Assembly (NCBI GenBank): GCA_016790965.1
Contig: JAEUNZ010000044.1
Location: 1 to 64,000, forward strand
Origin: SSSZ01 sp016790965
GTDB taxonomy: Bacteria; Pseudomonadota; Gammaproteobacteria; Burkholderiales; Rhodocyclaceae
Direction of reading: 5' to 3'
DNA length: 64,000 nt
Shown: positions 7,527-16,416 of the stretch, one piece after another
Layout: each line of letters begins with the position of its first letter
Position numbering within the stretch: the first letter of the stretch is position 1
Translations under genes and position numbers: made by a program
Notes under the pieces: generated by a model
The model's database searches: none
Told to the model about the DNA's origin: nothing
What the model saw: only the letters and a program-made list of their open reading frames with translations

Positions 7527-8267
7527 ATGCGCATATTGGTCAGTAACGACGACGGTTATTACGCTCCGGGAATTGAAGCGCTTGTAGAGGCTCTTGCACC
7601 GGTGGCGGAAGTCATCGTCGTCGCCCCCGAGCGCAATCGCAGCGGGGCTAGCAATTCGCTGACCCTGGATCGTCCGCTGACACTCAAGCAAGCGTCGAAC
7701 GGCTTCTACTACGTCAATGGAACACCGACCGATTGTGTCCACCTGGCGGTGACTGGGCTTCTCGATACCCTGCCCGACATGATCGTGTCGGGGATCAATC
7801 ACGGCGCCAACATGGGCGACGATACCCTCTACTCCGGTACGGTAGCGGCCGCGACGGAAGGTTTCTTGCTGGGCATCCCATCCGTGGCGGTATCCCTGAC
7901 GAGTTTTTGGGGGGCTCATTTCGACACCGCCGGTCGGGTAGCTAGGGAACTCGTTGAGCGCTACGTGCGCAACCCCGTACGCGAACCCCTGTTGCTCAAC
8001 GTCAATGTTCCGGATCTGCCCTACGAAGAATTGGCGGGGTTTGCCGTGACGCGCCTGGGCAAGCGGCACAAGGCGGAGCCAGTCGTTCGCATGCAATCGC
8101 CCCGTCAGGAGACCGTGTATTGGGTGGGGGCGGCCGGCGCAGCCCAGGATGCGGGGCCGGGCACCGATTTTCACGCCGTGGAAGCCGGTTCGGTCTCTGT
8201 GACCCCCTTGCAGATCGACCTCACCCATGTGAGCCAGCTTCCCCTCGTCCGTGACTGGATGCGATGA
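7527..8267 (+). CDS. surE: 5'-nucleotidase / stationary-phase survival protein SurE
   Basis: This 246-aa metal-dependent phosphatase acts on nucleoside 5'- and 3'-monophosphates. The N-terminal motif MRILVSNDDGYYAPGI carries the paired metal-binding aspartates, followed by the conserved APERNRSGASNSLT and SGINHGANMGDDTLYSGTVAAA blocks. Length matches the family. It heads the surE-pcm-nlpD-rpoS run, in which each gene overlaps the next by four bases, the same order as in E. coli. Confidence 0.97.
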   Translation: MRILVSNDDGYYAPGIEALVEALAPVAEVIVVAPERNRSGASNSLTLDRPLTLKQASNGFYYVNGTPTDCVHLAVTGLLDTLPDMIVSGINHGANMGDDTLYSGTVAAATEGFLLGIPSVAVSLTSFWGAHFDTAGRVARELVERYVRNPVREPLLLNVNVPDLPYEELAGFAVTRLGKRHKAEPVVRMQSPRQETVYWVGAAGAAQDAGPGTDFHAVEAGSVSVTPLQIDLTHVSQLPLVRDWMR

Positions 8268-8923
8268 ACGGCGGTCTCTCCGGCATCGGGATGACCTCCC
8301 AGCGTACCCGGGCACGGATGATCGAACGCCTGCGGGAGCAGGGCATCCGCAACGAATCAGTCCTAGCCGCGATGGCGGCGGTGCCTCGGCACATCTTCGT
8401 CGAAGAGGCGCTTGCCTCGCGGGCCTACGAAGATACGGCGCTTCCGCTGGGCATGGGCCAGACCATTTCACAGCCTTACGTGGTCGCCCGTATGATCGAA
8501 GTTCTGCTCAATGGTCGCCCAAGCCTGGGCAAGACCCTTGAGGTGGGTGCCGGCTGTGGCTACCAGGCTGCAGTGCTCGGAGCGCTCACCAAGGAAGTCT
8601 ACGCGGTTGAGCGCCTGGGGCCGCTCCTGGAAAAAGCCAAGGCCCACATGCGGCAGCTCCAGCAGTTCAGTGTCCGCCTAAAGCACGCCGACGGCCAGCT
8701 TGGCCTGCCGGAGGCAGCGCCCTTCGACAGCATCATCGTCGCCGCGGCCAGCCCGCGCATACCGCAGCCCCTTTTGGAGCAACTTGCCGTCGGTGGACGA
8801 ATGATCTTGCCAGTGGGCGCCGGTGAACAGTATCTTTCCTTCATAGAGCGGACCCCCCAGGGCTTCGTCGAGACGCGCCTGGATGCGGTCCGCTTCGTAC
8901 CCTTGCTTTCCGGAATCCAATGA
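8264..8923 (+). CDS. pcm: Protein-L-isoaspartate O-methyltransferase
   Basis: This 219-aa SAM-dependent enzyme repairs isoaspartyl residues in aged proteins. The conserved GQTISQPYVVARMIE motif, SAM motif I LEVGAGCGYQAAVL and the C-terminal AVRFVPLLSG are present. The start overlaps the surE stop as ATGA. An internal ATG at 8291 (MTSQRTRARMIERL) aligns better with the usual N-terminus, so the true start is uncertain by nine codons. Confidence 0.96.
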   Translation: MNGGLSGIGMTSQRTRARMIERLREQGIRNESVLAAMAAVPRHIFVEEALASRAYEDTALPLGMGQTISQPYVVARMIEVLLNGRPSLGKTLEVGAGCGYQAAVLGALTKEVYAVERLGPLLEKAKAHMRQLQQFSVRLKHADGQLGLPEAAPFDSIIVAAASPRIPQPLLEQLAVGGRMILPVGAGEQYLSFIERTPQGFVETRLDAVRFVPLLSGIQ

Positions 8924-9858
8924 CTCGCCTGCTCGTTCTCCCCGTGGCACTTGCCCTGGCCGGTTGCCTGACCCAGGCGCCGGCGCCCAGCGTCGATCGC
9001 TCGCCCACCGCCCAATCCCGGGCCACGGTGACGCCGCCCGCCGCGGTGGCGGCGCCCAGTGGGCCGGGCTGGTACACGGTGAAGCGAGGAGAGACGCTCT
9101 ACCGCATCGCCCTCGAGCACGGTCAGGATTATCGCGATGTCGCCGCCTGGAACAACATCACCAACCCCGCTTCCCTCAAGGAAGGCCAGGTTCTGAGGGT
9201 GGCACCTCCCGGCGGTACCGATGGCGGGGCCGTGGTTGCGCGCCCCGTCGGCGGCGGCGCTGTCGTCGAGGCCAGACCTCTCGACAAGCCCTCCAGTGCT
9301 TCCGTGGTTGCGGTGGCTCCGGCGGATGGCGTGGTTCGGGAACCCAAGGCGGGCAAGGAACCCTATTCGGACGAAGCCCATGCCCGCTTGAGCGCCAACG
9401 AAGCGGCCAAGGGGGAGACGAAGCAGGCCGACCCCAAGCCGACGCCGGAATCCCGCCCCGAGGCCAAGCCCGAAGTGCTTGCGGGACCGGACGACGTCGC
9501 CTGGGCTTGGCCCACGGCCGGTAAGGTCGCGGCGGGCTACAGCGAAACCAACGCCAAGGGACTCGATTTTTCTGGCAAGGCTGGCGATGCGGTGCTGGCG
9601 GCGGCGGATGGCAGGGTGCTTTATGCCGGATCGGCCATCAAGGGCTATGGTCTACTGGTCATCATTGGGCACAAGAGCGGCTTCAACTCCGTGTACGCCC
9701 ACAACCGGAAACTCTTGGTCGAAGAAAAGCAACAAGTGACCAAAGGCCAGAAGATTGCCGAAATGGGCAATACCGACAGCGAAACGGTCAAGCTGCATTT
9801 CGAGGTCCGCAAGCAGGGGAAGCCGGTGGACCCGACCCAGGTGCTGCCCAAGCGATGA
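8920..9858 (+). CDS. nlpD: NlpD-type murein hydrolase activator lipoprotein
   Basis: This 312-aa envelope lipoprotein has a lipobox (LALAGC, Cys about 16), a LysM peptidoglycan-binding domain (about 50-95, WYTVKRGETLYRIALEHG) and a C-terminal M23-like domain (about 195-310). The M23 zinc ligands are missing: KGLDF stands where HxxxD is expected, and KLHFEVR replaces the HxH motif. As in E. coli NlpD, it probably activates an amidase (AmiC) for daughter-cell separation and does not cleave murein itself. In E. coli the main rpoS promoter lies inside nlpD. Confidence 0.94.
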   Translation: MTRLLVLPVALALAGCLTQAPAPSVDRSPTAQSRATVTPPAAVAAPSGPGWYTVKRGETLYRIALEHGQDYRDVAAWNNITNPASLKEGQVLRVAPPGGTDGGAVVARPVGGGAVVEARPLDKPSSASVVAVAPADGVVREPKAGKEPYSDEAHARLSANEAAKGETKQADPKPTPESRPEAKPEVLAGPDDVAWAWPTAGKVAAGYSETNAKGLDFSGKAGDAVLAAADGRVLYAGSAIKGYGLLVIIGHKSGFNSVYAHNRKLLVEEKQQVTKGQKIAEMGNTDSETVKLHFEVRKQGKPVDPTQVLPKR

Positions 9859-10781
9859 GCGAAGAAAACGAAGAGTTCGAAGAGGAGTTTTCCGAGGAAG
9901 AGGCCGAGGCCCTCTTGCCCGAGCCGGAGCCCGTGACGCCCGAAATCGAGCTTCTGGAAGACGTCACCCAGCTTTACCTCAACGAAATCGGCGCCAAGCC
10001 TCTTCTTACCCCGGAGCAGGAACTCACCACCACTCGCCTGGTACGCCAGGGCGATTTCGCCGCCCGACAGAAAATGATCGAGCACAACCTGCGGCTGGTG
10101 GTCAATATCGCCAAGCACTACCTCAACCGGGGCATTCCGCTTCTGGACCTCATCGAGGAAGGCAACCTGGGGCTCATCCACGCCCTGGAGAAGTTTGATC
10201 CCGAGCGCGGCTTTCGCTTTTCGACCTACGCGACCTGGTGGATCCGGCAAAGCATTGAACGGGCGATCATGAACCAGTCCCGCACCATTCGCCTGCCGGT
10301 GCACGTGGTCAAGGAAATCAACGTCGTCCTGCGGGCCATACGCCACCTGGAAGCGGCCGAAGCCCGGGAAACCTCCATTGACCGCATCGCCGCCCTCATC
10401 GACCGGCCGGTAGATGACGTGCGCCGCGTGCTTTCGCTCAACGAACATATCGCGTCGCTGGACGCCCCGCGCGAGATCGATCCCAACCACACCGTTGCCG
10501 ACGTCATTGCCGACGAATCCAGTGCAGATCCAGAATCCCTGCTTCAATCTAGCGAACTGGGTGGCCTGATCGATCTCTGGCTCGCCCAGTTGAGCGACAG
10601 GCAGCGCTCGGTCATCGAACGTCGCTACGGCCTGAAGGGCGTGGAAACCTCGACTTTGGACGTCATCGCCTCGGATCTGGGTTTGACCCGGGAGCGGGTG
10701 CGGCAAATCCAGATGGAAGGGCTGGACCGTCTGCGCCGAATCATCAAGCGCGGCGGGATCGAAAAGGACAGCCTGATCTGA
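9855..10781 (+). CDS. rpoS: RNA polymerase sigma factor RpoS
   Basis: This 308-aa sigma-70 family factor directs the stationary-phase and general stress response. Region 1.2 starts near DVTQLYLNEIGAKPLLTPEQE. Region 2 holds DLIEEGNLGLIHALEKFDPERGFRFSTYATWWIRQ, and region 4 the helix-turn-helix LDVIASDLGLTRERVRQIQMEGLDRLRR. The acidic N-terminus (SEENEEFEEEFSEEEAEALLPE) is longer and more acidic than usual. It overlaps nlpD by four bases. A foldback repeat starts 23 bp after its stop. Confidence 0.96.
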   Translation: MSEENEEFEEEFSEEEAEALLPEPEPVTPEIELLEDVTQLYLNEIGAKPLLTPEQELTTTRLVRQGDFAARQKMIEHNLRLVVNIAKHYLNRGIPLLDLIEEGNLGLIHALEKFDPERGFRFSTYATWWIRQSIERAIMNQSRTIRLPVHVVKEINVVLRAIRHLEAAEARETSIDRIAALIDRPVDDVRRVLSLNEHIASLDAPREIDPNHTVADVIADESSADPESLLQSSELGGLIDLWLAQLSDRQRSVIERRYGLKGVETSTLDVIASDLGLTRERVRQIQMEGLDRLRRIIKRGGIEKDSLI

Positions 10782-10803
10782 TCGGTTGAACATCGGCCGC
10801 CCA

Positions 10804-10985
10804 CTAGTAGCCTGACCCACAGGTTGCGGAAGAAGATGAAAGCGAAGGATTTGCTTCTCTGGCTAGGCGCCGAAGCTGCAAACCCCGGCAGCAATAGCCG
10901 AAGCTATGGCTGCGGTTCGCTTCGCGCGATCCGGGCGCGGATGCGCGCCTCGGCATTCACGCAAACCTATGTGACTGACTACTAG
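10804..10985 (+). repeat. Foldback intergenic repeat, family A, copy 1
   Basis: This 182-bp element fills most of the rpoS-rluA gap (10782-11077). The ends are inverted: CTAGTAG at 10804 and CTACTAG at 10979-10985, extended imperfectly inward (CAGGTTGCG against CGCAAACCT). A central hairpin AGCAATAGC/GCTATGGCT lies at 10890-10911. The right arm (10912-10979), read on the minus strand, matches the left arm of copy 2 at 54828 in about 65 of 71 positions. No ORF is plausible inside it. The rest of the gap shows nothing recognisable. Confidence 0.85.
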
Positions 10986-11077
10986 CCATCAGGGGCCTCG
11001 GTAGCACTCCGAATGATCGGCCATCGGAGGTATCGTTCCAAGCCCGCCGGGGCGTTGGCTACGTCTGCGAGTTGCGT

Positions 11078-11734
11078 TCAGAACGGTGTCGGGCTTGCGA
11101 AAGCCATCGCTGCGCCGCTACAGGGGTGCGGGAAAGCCAGGTGGCTGGCGTGCAGCAGCAGGCGCGTGGCGGCCGTGCCGTAGAGGGAGTCGCCGACGAT
11201 GGGGTGGCCGAGGGCGAGGCAATGCACGCGGAGTTGATGGGAACGGCCGGTGACGGGCTCAAGCTCCAGGCGCGTGGTGAAGGGCGCGCTCTCCCGGCGG
11301 AGGACGCGAAAGCGTGTCTGTGAAGGCTTTCCCGTCGCGAGATCCACCTTTTGCCGCGGTCGCCGGGGCCAATCACAGATGAGGGGGAGGTTGATTTCGC
11401 CCTGGTCTGCTGCTACCCGCCCGCTGACCACCGCCTCGTAGCGCTTGTCCACCTGCCTCTCCCGGAAGAGGCGCGAGAGTTCCCGCTGGGCCCGGGGGTG
11501 GCGTGCCAGGATGAGAAGGCCCGAGGTATCCATGTCCAGACGGTGGACCAGCAGGAGTTCGGGGTGGAGCCGGTGCAGCCGCGAGATCAGGCAATCGGCT
11601 TTGTCGGCACCACGGCCAGGAGCCGACAGGAGTCCGCTGGGCTTTTCCGCAATCACTAGGTCGTCGTCGAGGTAGAGCAGCGGAGCGCCGTCGTCCGAGG
11701 GAGGGTGGTAGGCGGTGGCCGAAACCGGATTCAT
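11078..11734 (-). CDS. rluA: RluA-family pseudouridine synthase
   Basis: This 218-aa protein matches the length of E. coli RluA (about 219 aa), which modifies 23S rRNA U746 and tRNA U32. It lacks the S4 domain of RluC/RluD. The catalytic motif LLVHRLDMDTSGLLILA contains the Asp nucleophile. GRSHQLRVHCLALGHPIVGD is the conserved C-terminal signature. The start at ATG 11734 lies 15 bases after the aldehyde dehydrogenase stop, so the two are probably co-transcribed. The RluA assignment rests on size and motif. Confidence 0.85.
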   Translation of the reverse strand: MNPVSATAYHPPSDDGAPLLYLDDDLVIAEKPSGLLSAPGRGADKADCLISRLHRLHPELLLVHRLDMDTSGLLILARHPRAQRELSRLFRERQVDKRYEAVVSGRVAADQGEINLPLICDWPRRPRQKVDLATGKPSQTRFRVLRRESAPFTTRLELEPVTGRSHQLRVHCLALGHPIVGDSLYGTAATRLLLHASHLAFPHPCSGAAMAFASPTPF

Positions 11735-11749
11735 GGCGGGCGTGGGGGC

Positions 11750-13174
11750 TCAGCGCAAGAGCAAGCGCAGCAGCGCGTCGAAGCGGCGCCCGTAGGGGGG
11801 CTTGAGCAGGGTCATGCCGTTCAGGCGGGATTGGCGGAAAACGGCTTTCTCCTTGGAAAAAGTCAGAAACCCCGCGTGACCGTGGATCTGGCCCATGCCG
11901 CTGGCGCCGACGCCGCCGAAGGGAAGGTTGTTCTGGGCGATGTGCAGCAGGGTGTCGTTCAGTGTGACGCCGCCGGCCCGGGTGGCGTCCAGGACCGCGT
12001 CGGCCCGGAGCCGGTCCCGGTCGAAAAGGTAGAGGGCCAGGGGGGCGTCGCGGGAGTTGATATGGGCGATGGCCTCGTCCAGGGTGCGATAGGGAACCAG
12101 AGGGAGGAGCGGGCCGAAGATTTCCTCCCGCATCAGCGAGAGATTCTCAGGAACACCCAGCAGCGCGGTGGGAGGGAAGCGGCGGGTCAGCGGATCGGGC
12201 TGTGCTCCCGGGAGCAGGGGTTCGACGCGGGCGCCGGCTGATCGGGCCTCTTCCAGCGCGCCAGAGAGCCGGCGGAAATGGCGGTCGTTGACGATGGCCG
12301 CGTAGTCCGGGTTGGCCGCGAAATCCGGATAGGCGGCCTGGGCCTCGCGGCGGGCGGCCGCCAGGAAGGCTTCTTCGCTGCCTGCCGGCAGCAGGACGTA
12401 ATCCGGCGCGATGCAGGTCTGGCCCGCATTGACGCACTTGCCCACGACGATGCGTGCCGCGGCGTGGGCCAGGGGGTACCCGGGGGCGATGAGGGCGGGG
12501 GACTTTCCGCCCAACTCCAGGGTCACCGGGGTGAGATGGGCTGCTGCAGCCGCCATCACCTGTCTCCCAACGGCAGCGGAACCGGTGAACAGGAGGTGGT
12601 CGAAGGGCAGGGCGGTGAAGGCGCGGGCGAGATCCAGCTCTCCCCCCACGACGGCGAGTTCGTTGGACTCGAAGTAGCGGGAAATCAAGCGGGCGAACAG
12701 GGTGGCGGTGGCCGGCGTGTATTCGGAAAATTTGAGCAGGGCCCGATTGCCCGCGGCGAGGATGGTAGCGAGGGGGGCTGCGGTGAGAAAGAGGGGGTAG
12801 TTCCACGGTGCCACGACGCCGACGCAGCCCAGAGGCTGGGGCCGGGTCTCCGCGCGGCCGGGCAGGAACCAGAGGGAGACGGGGTGCCGCCGCGGCTTCA
12901 TCCAGCGGGCGACGTGGCGGCGCGCATGGCGCAGGGCCTCCAGGGTGGGAAAGACTTCCAGGAGGAGCGTTTCCTGGGTCGGTCGAAAGCCGAAATCCTG
13001 GGTGATGGCGGCGGCGAAATCCTCGCGATGGTCATGGACCAGGGCGAATAGGGCGTCCAGCCGGCGGTGGCGGACGGAAAGGGACGGGTTGGTTTCGGCC
13101 CGGGCGCCAGCCTTGATGCGGGCGAAAGCCGCGGTCAGGGCGGCGGGGGTGGACAGCGGCGCGTCGTCCTGCAT
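11750..13174 (-). CDS. Coniferyl-aldehyde-type aldehyde dehydrogenase
   Basis: This 474-aa NAD(P)-dependent aldehyde dehydrogenase carries the family motifs: VAPWNYPLFL, LELGGKSPALI with the catalytic Glu, and NAGQTCIAPDYVLLP with the catalytic Cys. The spacing and the HARRHVARWMKPRRHPV region resemble the CalB/coniferyl aldehyde dehydrogenase branch that oxidises aromatic or medium-chain aldehydes. The substrate cannot be fixed from sequence. No terminator is evident before rluA. Confidence 0.88.
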   Translation of the reverse strand: MQDDAPLSTPAALTAAFARIKAGARAETNPSLSVRHRRLDALFALVHDHREDFAAAITQDFGFRPTQETLLLEVFPTLEALRHARRHVARWMKPRRHPVSLWFLPGRAETRPQPLGCVGVVAPWNYPLFLTAAPLATILAAGNRALLKFSEYTPATATLFARLISRYFESNELAVVGGELDLARAFTALPFDHLLFTGSAAVGRQVMAAAAAHLTPVTLELGGKSPALIAPGYPLAHAAARIVVGKCVNAGQTCIAPDYVLLPAGSEEAFLAAARREAQAAYPDFAANPDYAAIVNDRHFRRLSGALEEARSAGARVEPLLPGAQPDPLTRRFPPTALLGVPENLSLMREEIFGPLLPLVPYRTLDEAIAHINSRDAPLALYLFDRDRLRADAVLDATRAGGVTLNDTLLHIAQNNLPFGGVGASGMGQIHGHAGFLTFSKEKAVFRQSRLNGMTLLKPPYGRRFDALLRLLLR

Positions 13175-13227
13175 GGCGATGGATTTGGGGTCGAGGAAGT
13201 ATGCGAAAAGCCCGGGGCCTCAAGAAT

Positions 13228-13260
13228 CCTCCCTCGCCCCCGGGGCAGGTGCAAGGGAGG
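13228..13260. other. GC-rich hairpin between dnaQ and the aldehyde dehydrogenase
   Basis: CCTCCCT (13228-13234) pairs with AGGGAGG (13254-13260) around a GCCCC/GGGGC core. It sits in the 163-bp gap between the dnaQ stop side and the aldehyde dehydrogenase start, without a T tract. It may be a weak terminator or a short GC palindrome of the kind seen at 37221 and 53294. Confidence 0.35.
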
Positions 13261-13337
13261 GGAGAGAAGCCATGGCCGCCATGCCCATCGGCTGCCGTGC
13301 CGGCGAAGCGGAGCGCTCAGGTGTCGTCCGCGGCGCC

Positions 13338-14048
13338 TTATGTCGCCTCTGCCTTCAGCCACAGGCACTGTCCTTTGGTTTCCTTCTCGATCGTGGCCAG
13401 GACGCGAGCGTGGTCCGCTAGTTCTGCGTCGTCGGCCTGCCGCACCAGCAGGGGCGCCCGCGGACGCAGCCGGGCGGCGGCACCGCCACCTCGGCCTTCG
13501 GCTGGGTCACCACTGTCGACGATGAGGCTGTCCTGGCCGCGGGTCATGGCCAGATAGACTTCGGCGAGTAGTTCCGTATCGAGCAGGGCACCGTGCAGCG
13601 TGCGCTCCGAGTTGTCGATAGCGTAGCGTTCGCACAAGGCATCGAGACTGTTGCGCTTGCCCGGGTGCAGTTCCTTGGCCATGCGGAGCGTGTCGCGCAC
13701 CCCAGCGCAGACCGTCTCAACCGGAACCCGCCCCAGGAGGTCGAGTTCTGCGTTGAGAAAACCCACGTCGAAGGGGGCGTTGTGGATGACCAGTTCAGCG
13801 CCGGTGATGAATTCCAGGAATTCTTCCGCCACGTCGGCGAAGCGCGGTTTGTCGGCCAGAAAGTCGAGGGTGATGCCATGGACCGCCGCGGCCCCGGCGT
13901 CGATTTCCCGTTCCGGGTTCACGTATTTGTGCAGGTGGCGGCCTGTGAGGCGGCGATTCACCAGCTCCAGACAGGCGATTTCGATGATGCGGTGCCCCTG
14001 GCGGGGGTCCAGGCCAGTGGTTTCGGTATCGAGGACGATTTGCCTCAT
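13338..14048 (-). CDS. dnaQ: DNA polymerase III epsilon subunit (proofreading exonuclease)
   Basis: This 236-aa 3'-5' exonuclease belongs to the DEDDh family. Exo I is IVLDTETTGLD, Exo II HNAPFDVGFLNAEL and Exo III HGALLDTELLAEVY, with all acidic residues and the His present. The frame is open far upstream into rnhA, but the correct start is ATG 14048 (MRQIVLDTE), overlapping the rnhA stop by four bases. The rnhA-dnaQ pair is usually divergent in E. coli; here both are on the same strand with rnhA first. Confidence 0.96.
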   Translation of the reverse strand: MRQIVLDTETTGLDPRQGHRIIEIACLELVNRRLTGRHLHKYVNPEREIDAGAAAVHGITLDFLADKPRFADVAEEFLEFITGAELVIHNAPFDVGFLNAELDLLGRVPVETVCAGVRDTLRMAKELHPGKRNSLDALCERYAIDNSERTLHGALLDTELLAEVYLAMTRGQDSLIVDSGDPAEGRGGGAAARLRPRAPLLVRQADDAELADHARVLATIEKETKGQCLWLKAEAT

Positions 14049-14497
14049 GCTTGCCCCTTTCTCGGGAGTTCGTCGATGCCCCGATTGGCCAGGGCGTCGG
14101 CGCGTTCGTTTTCGGGATGGCCGGCGTGGCCCTTCACCCAGATCCACTCCAGGGTGTGGCCCGCGGTCAGGCCGTCCAGGGCCTGCCACAAATCGGCGTT
14201 CTTGACGGGCTTCTTGTTGGCGGTGCGCCAGCCGTTGCGCTTCCAGCCGTGAATCCAGTCCCGGATGCCGTTGATGACGTACTGGGAGTCGGTATGCACC
14301 CGGGCGCTCACGGGGCGCTTCAGTGCCTCCAGGGCGCGGATGACCGCGGTCAGTTCCATGCGATTGTTGGTGGTTGCCGGATCGCCGCCCCAGAGCTCCT
14401 TTTCCCGCCCCCCCAGGCGCAGGATGGCCCCCCAGCCCCCGGGGCCGGGGTTGCCACGGCAGGCGCCGTCGGTGTAGATGTCCACGCACTCAGTCAA
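14045..14497 (-). CDS. rnhA: Ribonuclease HI
   Basis: This 150-aa enzyme degrades the RNA strand of RNA-DNA hybrids. The catalytic residues fall at the E. coli positions: D10 (IYTDGACRGNPGPGGW), E48 (NRMELTAV), D70 (VHTDSQYV) and D134 (NERADALAN). It overlaps the upstream methyltransferase gene by eight bases and dnaQ by four, forming a methyltransferase-rnhA-dnaQ operon. Confidence 0.98.
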   Translation of the reverse strand: MTECVDIYTDGACRGNPGPGGWGAILRLGGREKELWGGDPATTNNRMELTAVIRALEALKRPVSARVHTDSQYVINGIRDWIHGWKRNGWRTANKKPVKNADLWQALDGLTAGHTLEWIWVKGHAGHPENERADALANRGIDELPRKGQA

Positions 14498-15239
14498 GAC
14501 GGATCTCCCGCTGGGCCACGGGGCGCAGGGCCCGGGCCGGGACCGGAGACTTCTTCCACTTGGGCATGATGAGCCGCAGCCCGTGGGTGCGCTTCACTGC
14601 CCGCAGCAGGTAGACACCCCCGCCGAAGCCCCACCAGCGGTCCCCCGCAAGTTCCAGGAAGCGCCAGCGCCGCAGCCAGGTCTCCTGGCGGAAGGGGGGG
14701 ACGTAGCAGCCGAAAGCGCCACGGTCGGTTTCGAAGCCCAGGAGCTTCAGCCAGTCCCTCAGACGCAGGGGCGACAGATAGGTGCCGTTCCAGGGGAAAC
14801 GGTCCCGCTCCACGGCGTAGCGCCGCTTGAGGCCCCACAAGGAGAGCGGGTTGAAACCGACGATCACCACCTGACCCTCGGGGATGAGGATGCGCTCCAC
14901 TTCCCGCAGAACCTCGTGGGGATCGGCATGGAACTCGAGCACATGGGGCAGGATGACCAGATCGGTGCTGTGGGAGGAAAAGGGCAGGGCGGCAAGATCG
15001 CACAGCACATCCACCGCCCCCGCCTCGCCGGCCTTCTGGCGCAGGGGAATACGATTGGCGCGCAGGAAATCGCATTCCGGCATACCCAGTTGCAGGGCGT
15101 TGAAGCCGAACACGTCGGCCACGACGGCATCGATGCGCGCCGACTCCCATGCCGCCACGTAGCGGCCCTGGGGGCTGGCCAGCCATTCCGCGAGACCCGG
15201 AATTGACAGGCGGGACGTGTCGGCCAATAGTTCGGGCAT
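14490..15239 (-). CDS. SAM-dependent methyltransferase-like protein (YafS-like)
   Basis: The protein has a Rossmann methyltransferase fold signature (LPFSSHSTDLVILPHVLEFHADPHEVLREVERILIPEGQVVIVGFNP). The usual motif I (GxGxG) is replaced by DVFGFNALQLG, so SAM binding may be weak or altered. It lies between gloB and rnhA exactly like yafS in E. coli; the substrate is unknown. I chose MPELLADTS at 15239 (249 aa). MNDISSM at 15257 is a possible alternative. The start region overlaps the divergent gloB start. Confidence 0.82.
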   Translation of the reverse strand: MPELLADTSRLSIPGLAEWLASPQGRYVAAWESARIDAVVADVFGFNALQLGMPECDFLRANRIPLRQKAGEAGAVDVLCDLAALPFSSHSTDLVILPHVLEFHADPHEVLREVERILIPEGQVVIVGFNPLSLWGLKRRYAVERDRFPWNGTYLSPLRLRDWLKLLGFETDRGAFGCYVPPFRQETWLRRWRFLELAGDRWWGFGGGVYLLRAVKRTHGLRLIMPKWKKSPVPARALRPVAQREIRLD

Positions 15240-15993
15240 GCTTGAAATATCGTTCATTCCCGCCTTCAGGGACAATTACATCTGGCTACTAGTGCGGGGC
15301 GAGCGGGCGGTGGTCGTCGATCCCGGCGACGCGGAACCGGTGGCCGGGCACCTGAGAAAACATGGGCTCGTGCTGGAGGCCATCCTGATTACCCACCACC
15401 ACGGGGACCACCAGGGAGGGGTCGAAGCCCTCGCCGCCCGCTGGCAGCCCGCCGTCTTCGGCCCTGCGTCGGAGTCTATCACAGGGTGCAACCGGCCGCT
15501 CTGCGGGGGGGAGCGCATCACCGTGCTGGACGAAACCTTCGACGTGATGGCCGTTCCCGGCCATACCCTGGGCCATCTCGCCTACGTCATGACGGGTGCC
15601 GCCTTCGTGGGCGACACCCTGTTCGGTGCAGGCTGCGGCCGACTCTTCGAAGGAACTCCGGAGCAGATGGTGGCCTCCCTGCGACGCCTCACGCAACTGC
15701 CTGCCGCGACCCGCCTGTATTGCGCCCACGAATATACCGCCGCCAACCTGGAGTTCGCCGCCGCCGTGGAGCCGGCCAATGGCGCCATCGTGCGGCGCCG
15801 GGCTCGGGTGGCCGAACTGCGGGCCCGGGGTGCAGCGACCGTTCCCCTCGATCTGGCGGAGGAACGGGAAACCAACCCCTTCATCCGCTGCACCCGTCCC
15901 GAAGTCATCCGTGCCGCCCAGGCCCGCAATCCGGGGGCCAGTGACCCGGTGGCCGTCTTCGCCGCCATCCGGGAGTGGAAAAACGAGTTTTAA
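15238..15993 (+). CDS. gloB: Hydroxyacylglutathione hydrolase (glyoxalase II)
   Basis: This 251-aa metallo-beta-lactamase-fold enzyme hydrolyses S-lactoylglutathione in methylglyoxal detoxification. The binuclear metal motif is THHHGDHQGG. Further ligands lie in PGHTLGH, GDTLFGAGCGRLFEGTPEQM and CAHEYT. The start MLEISFIPAFRDNYIW at 15238 is standard for the family. It is divergent from the YafS-like gene, their ATG codons overlapping, and its 3' end overlaps a CheY-like gene by four bases. Confidence 0.96.
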   Translation: MLEISFIPAFRDNYIWLLVRGERAVVVDPGDAEPVAGHLRKHGLVLEAILITHHHGDHQGGVEALAARWQPAVFGPASESITGCNRPLCGGERITVLDETFDVMAVPGHTLGHLAYVMTGAAFVGDTLFGAGCGRLFEGTPEQMVASLRRLTQLPAATRLYCAHEYTAANLEFAAAVEPANGAIVRRRARVAELRARGAATVPLDLAEERETNPFIRCTRPEVIRAAQARNPGASDPVAVFAAIREWKNEF

Positions 15994-16397
15994 GCGGAGG
16001 GTGGTTCGGTGCTGCGGATCGCTTTTCCCGCCAGCACGCGCTCCAGGGTGTCGAGCACCTTGGCGGCGTTGAAGGGCTTGACGATGAAGCCTGAAGCGCC
16101 GTTCTGGATGGCTTCCTGCACGGTATCGCCACAGGCATTGCCGGTGATCATTACGATGTCGATGGCCGGGTTGGCGGACTTGATTTCGCGCAGGGCCTCC
16201 AGGCCGTCCATCTCCGGCATGACCACGTCCATGCACACGATACGGGGTTTGAGCAACTGGGCTTGCTCGACGGCAGATGCGCCGTGGCGGGCTTCGGCGA
16301 TGACTTCGTAATTCTCGGCGCGCAGGATGCCGCGCAACAAGGTGCGCATCATGTCGTTGTCGTCGACGATCATGACGGTGGCGCGCTTTCGGGACAT
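15990..16397 (-). CDS. CheY-like single-domain response regulator
   Basis: This 135-aa protein is a lone receiver domain: acidic pocket VDDND (12-15), phospho-acceptor D57 (CMDVVMPEMDG), T/S switch (MITGNA) and K near 107 (VKPFN). There is no output domain, so it presumably acts by protein contact. The open frame extends to 16694, but that part is a shadow of the GGDEF gene. It lies 19 bases downstream of the GGDEF regulator and is probably its operon partner. Confidence 0.93.
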   Translation of the reverse strand: MSRKRATVMIVDDNDMMRTLLRGILRAENYEVIAEARHGASAVEQAQLLKPRIVCMDVVMPEMDGLEALREIKSANPAIDIVMITGNACGDTVQEAIQNGASGFIVKPFNAAKVLDTLERVLAGKAIRSTEPPSA

Positions 16398-16416
16398 GGC
16401 GGGAAGTCTGGCCGTT

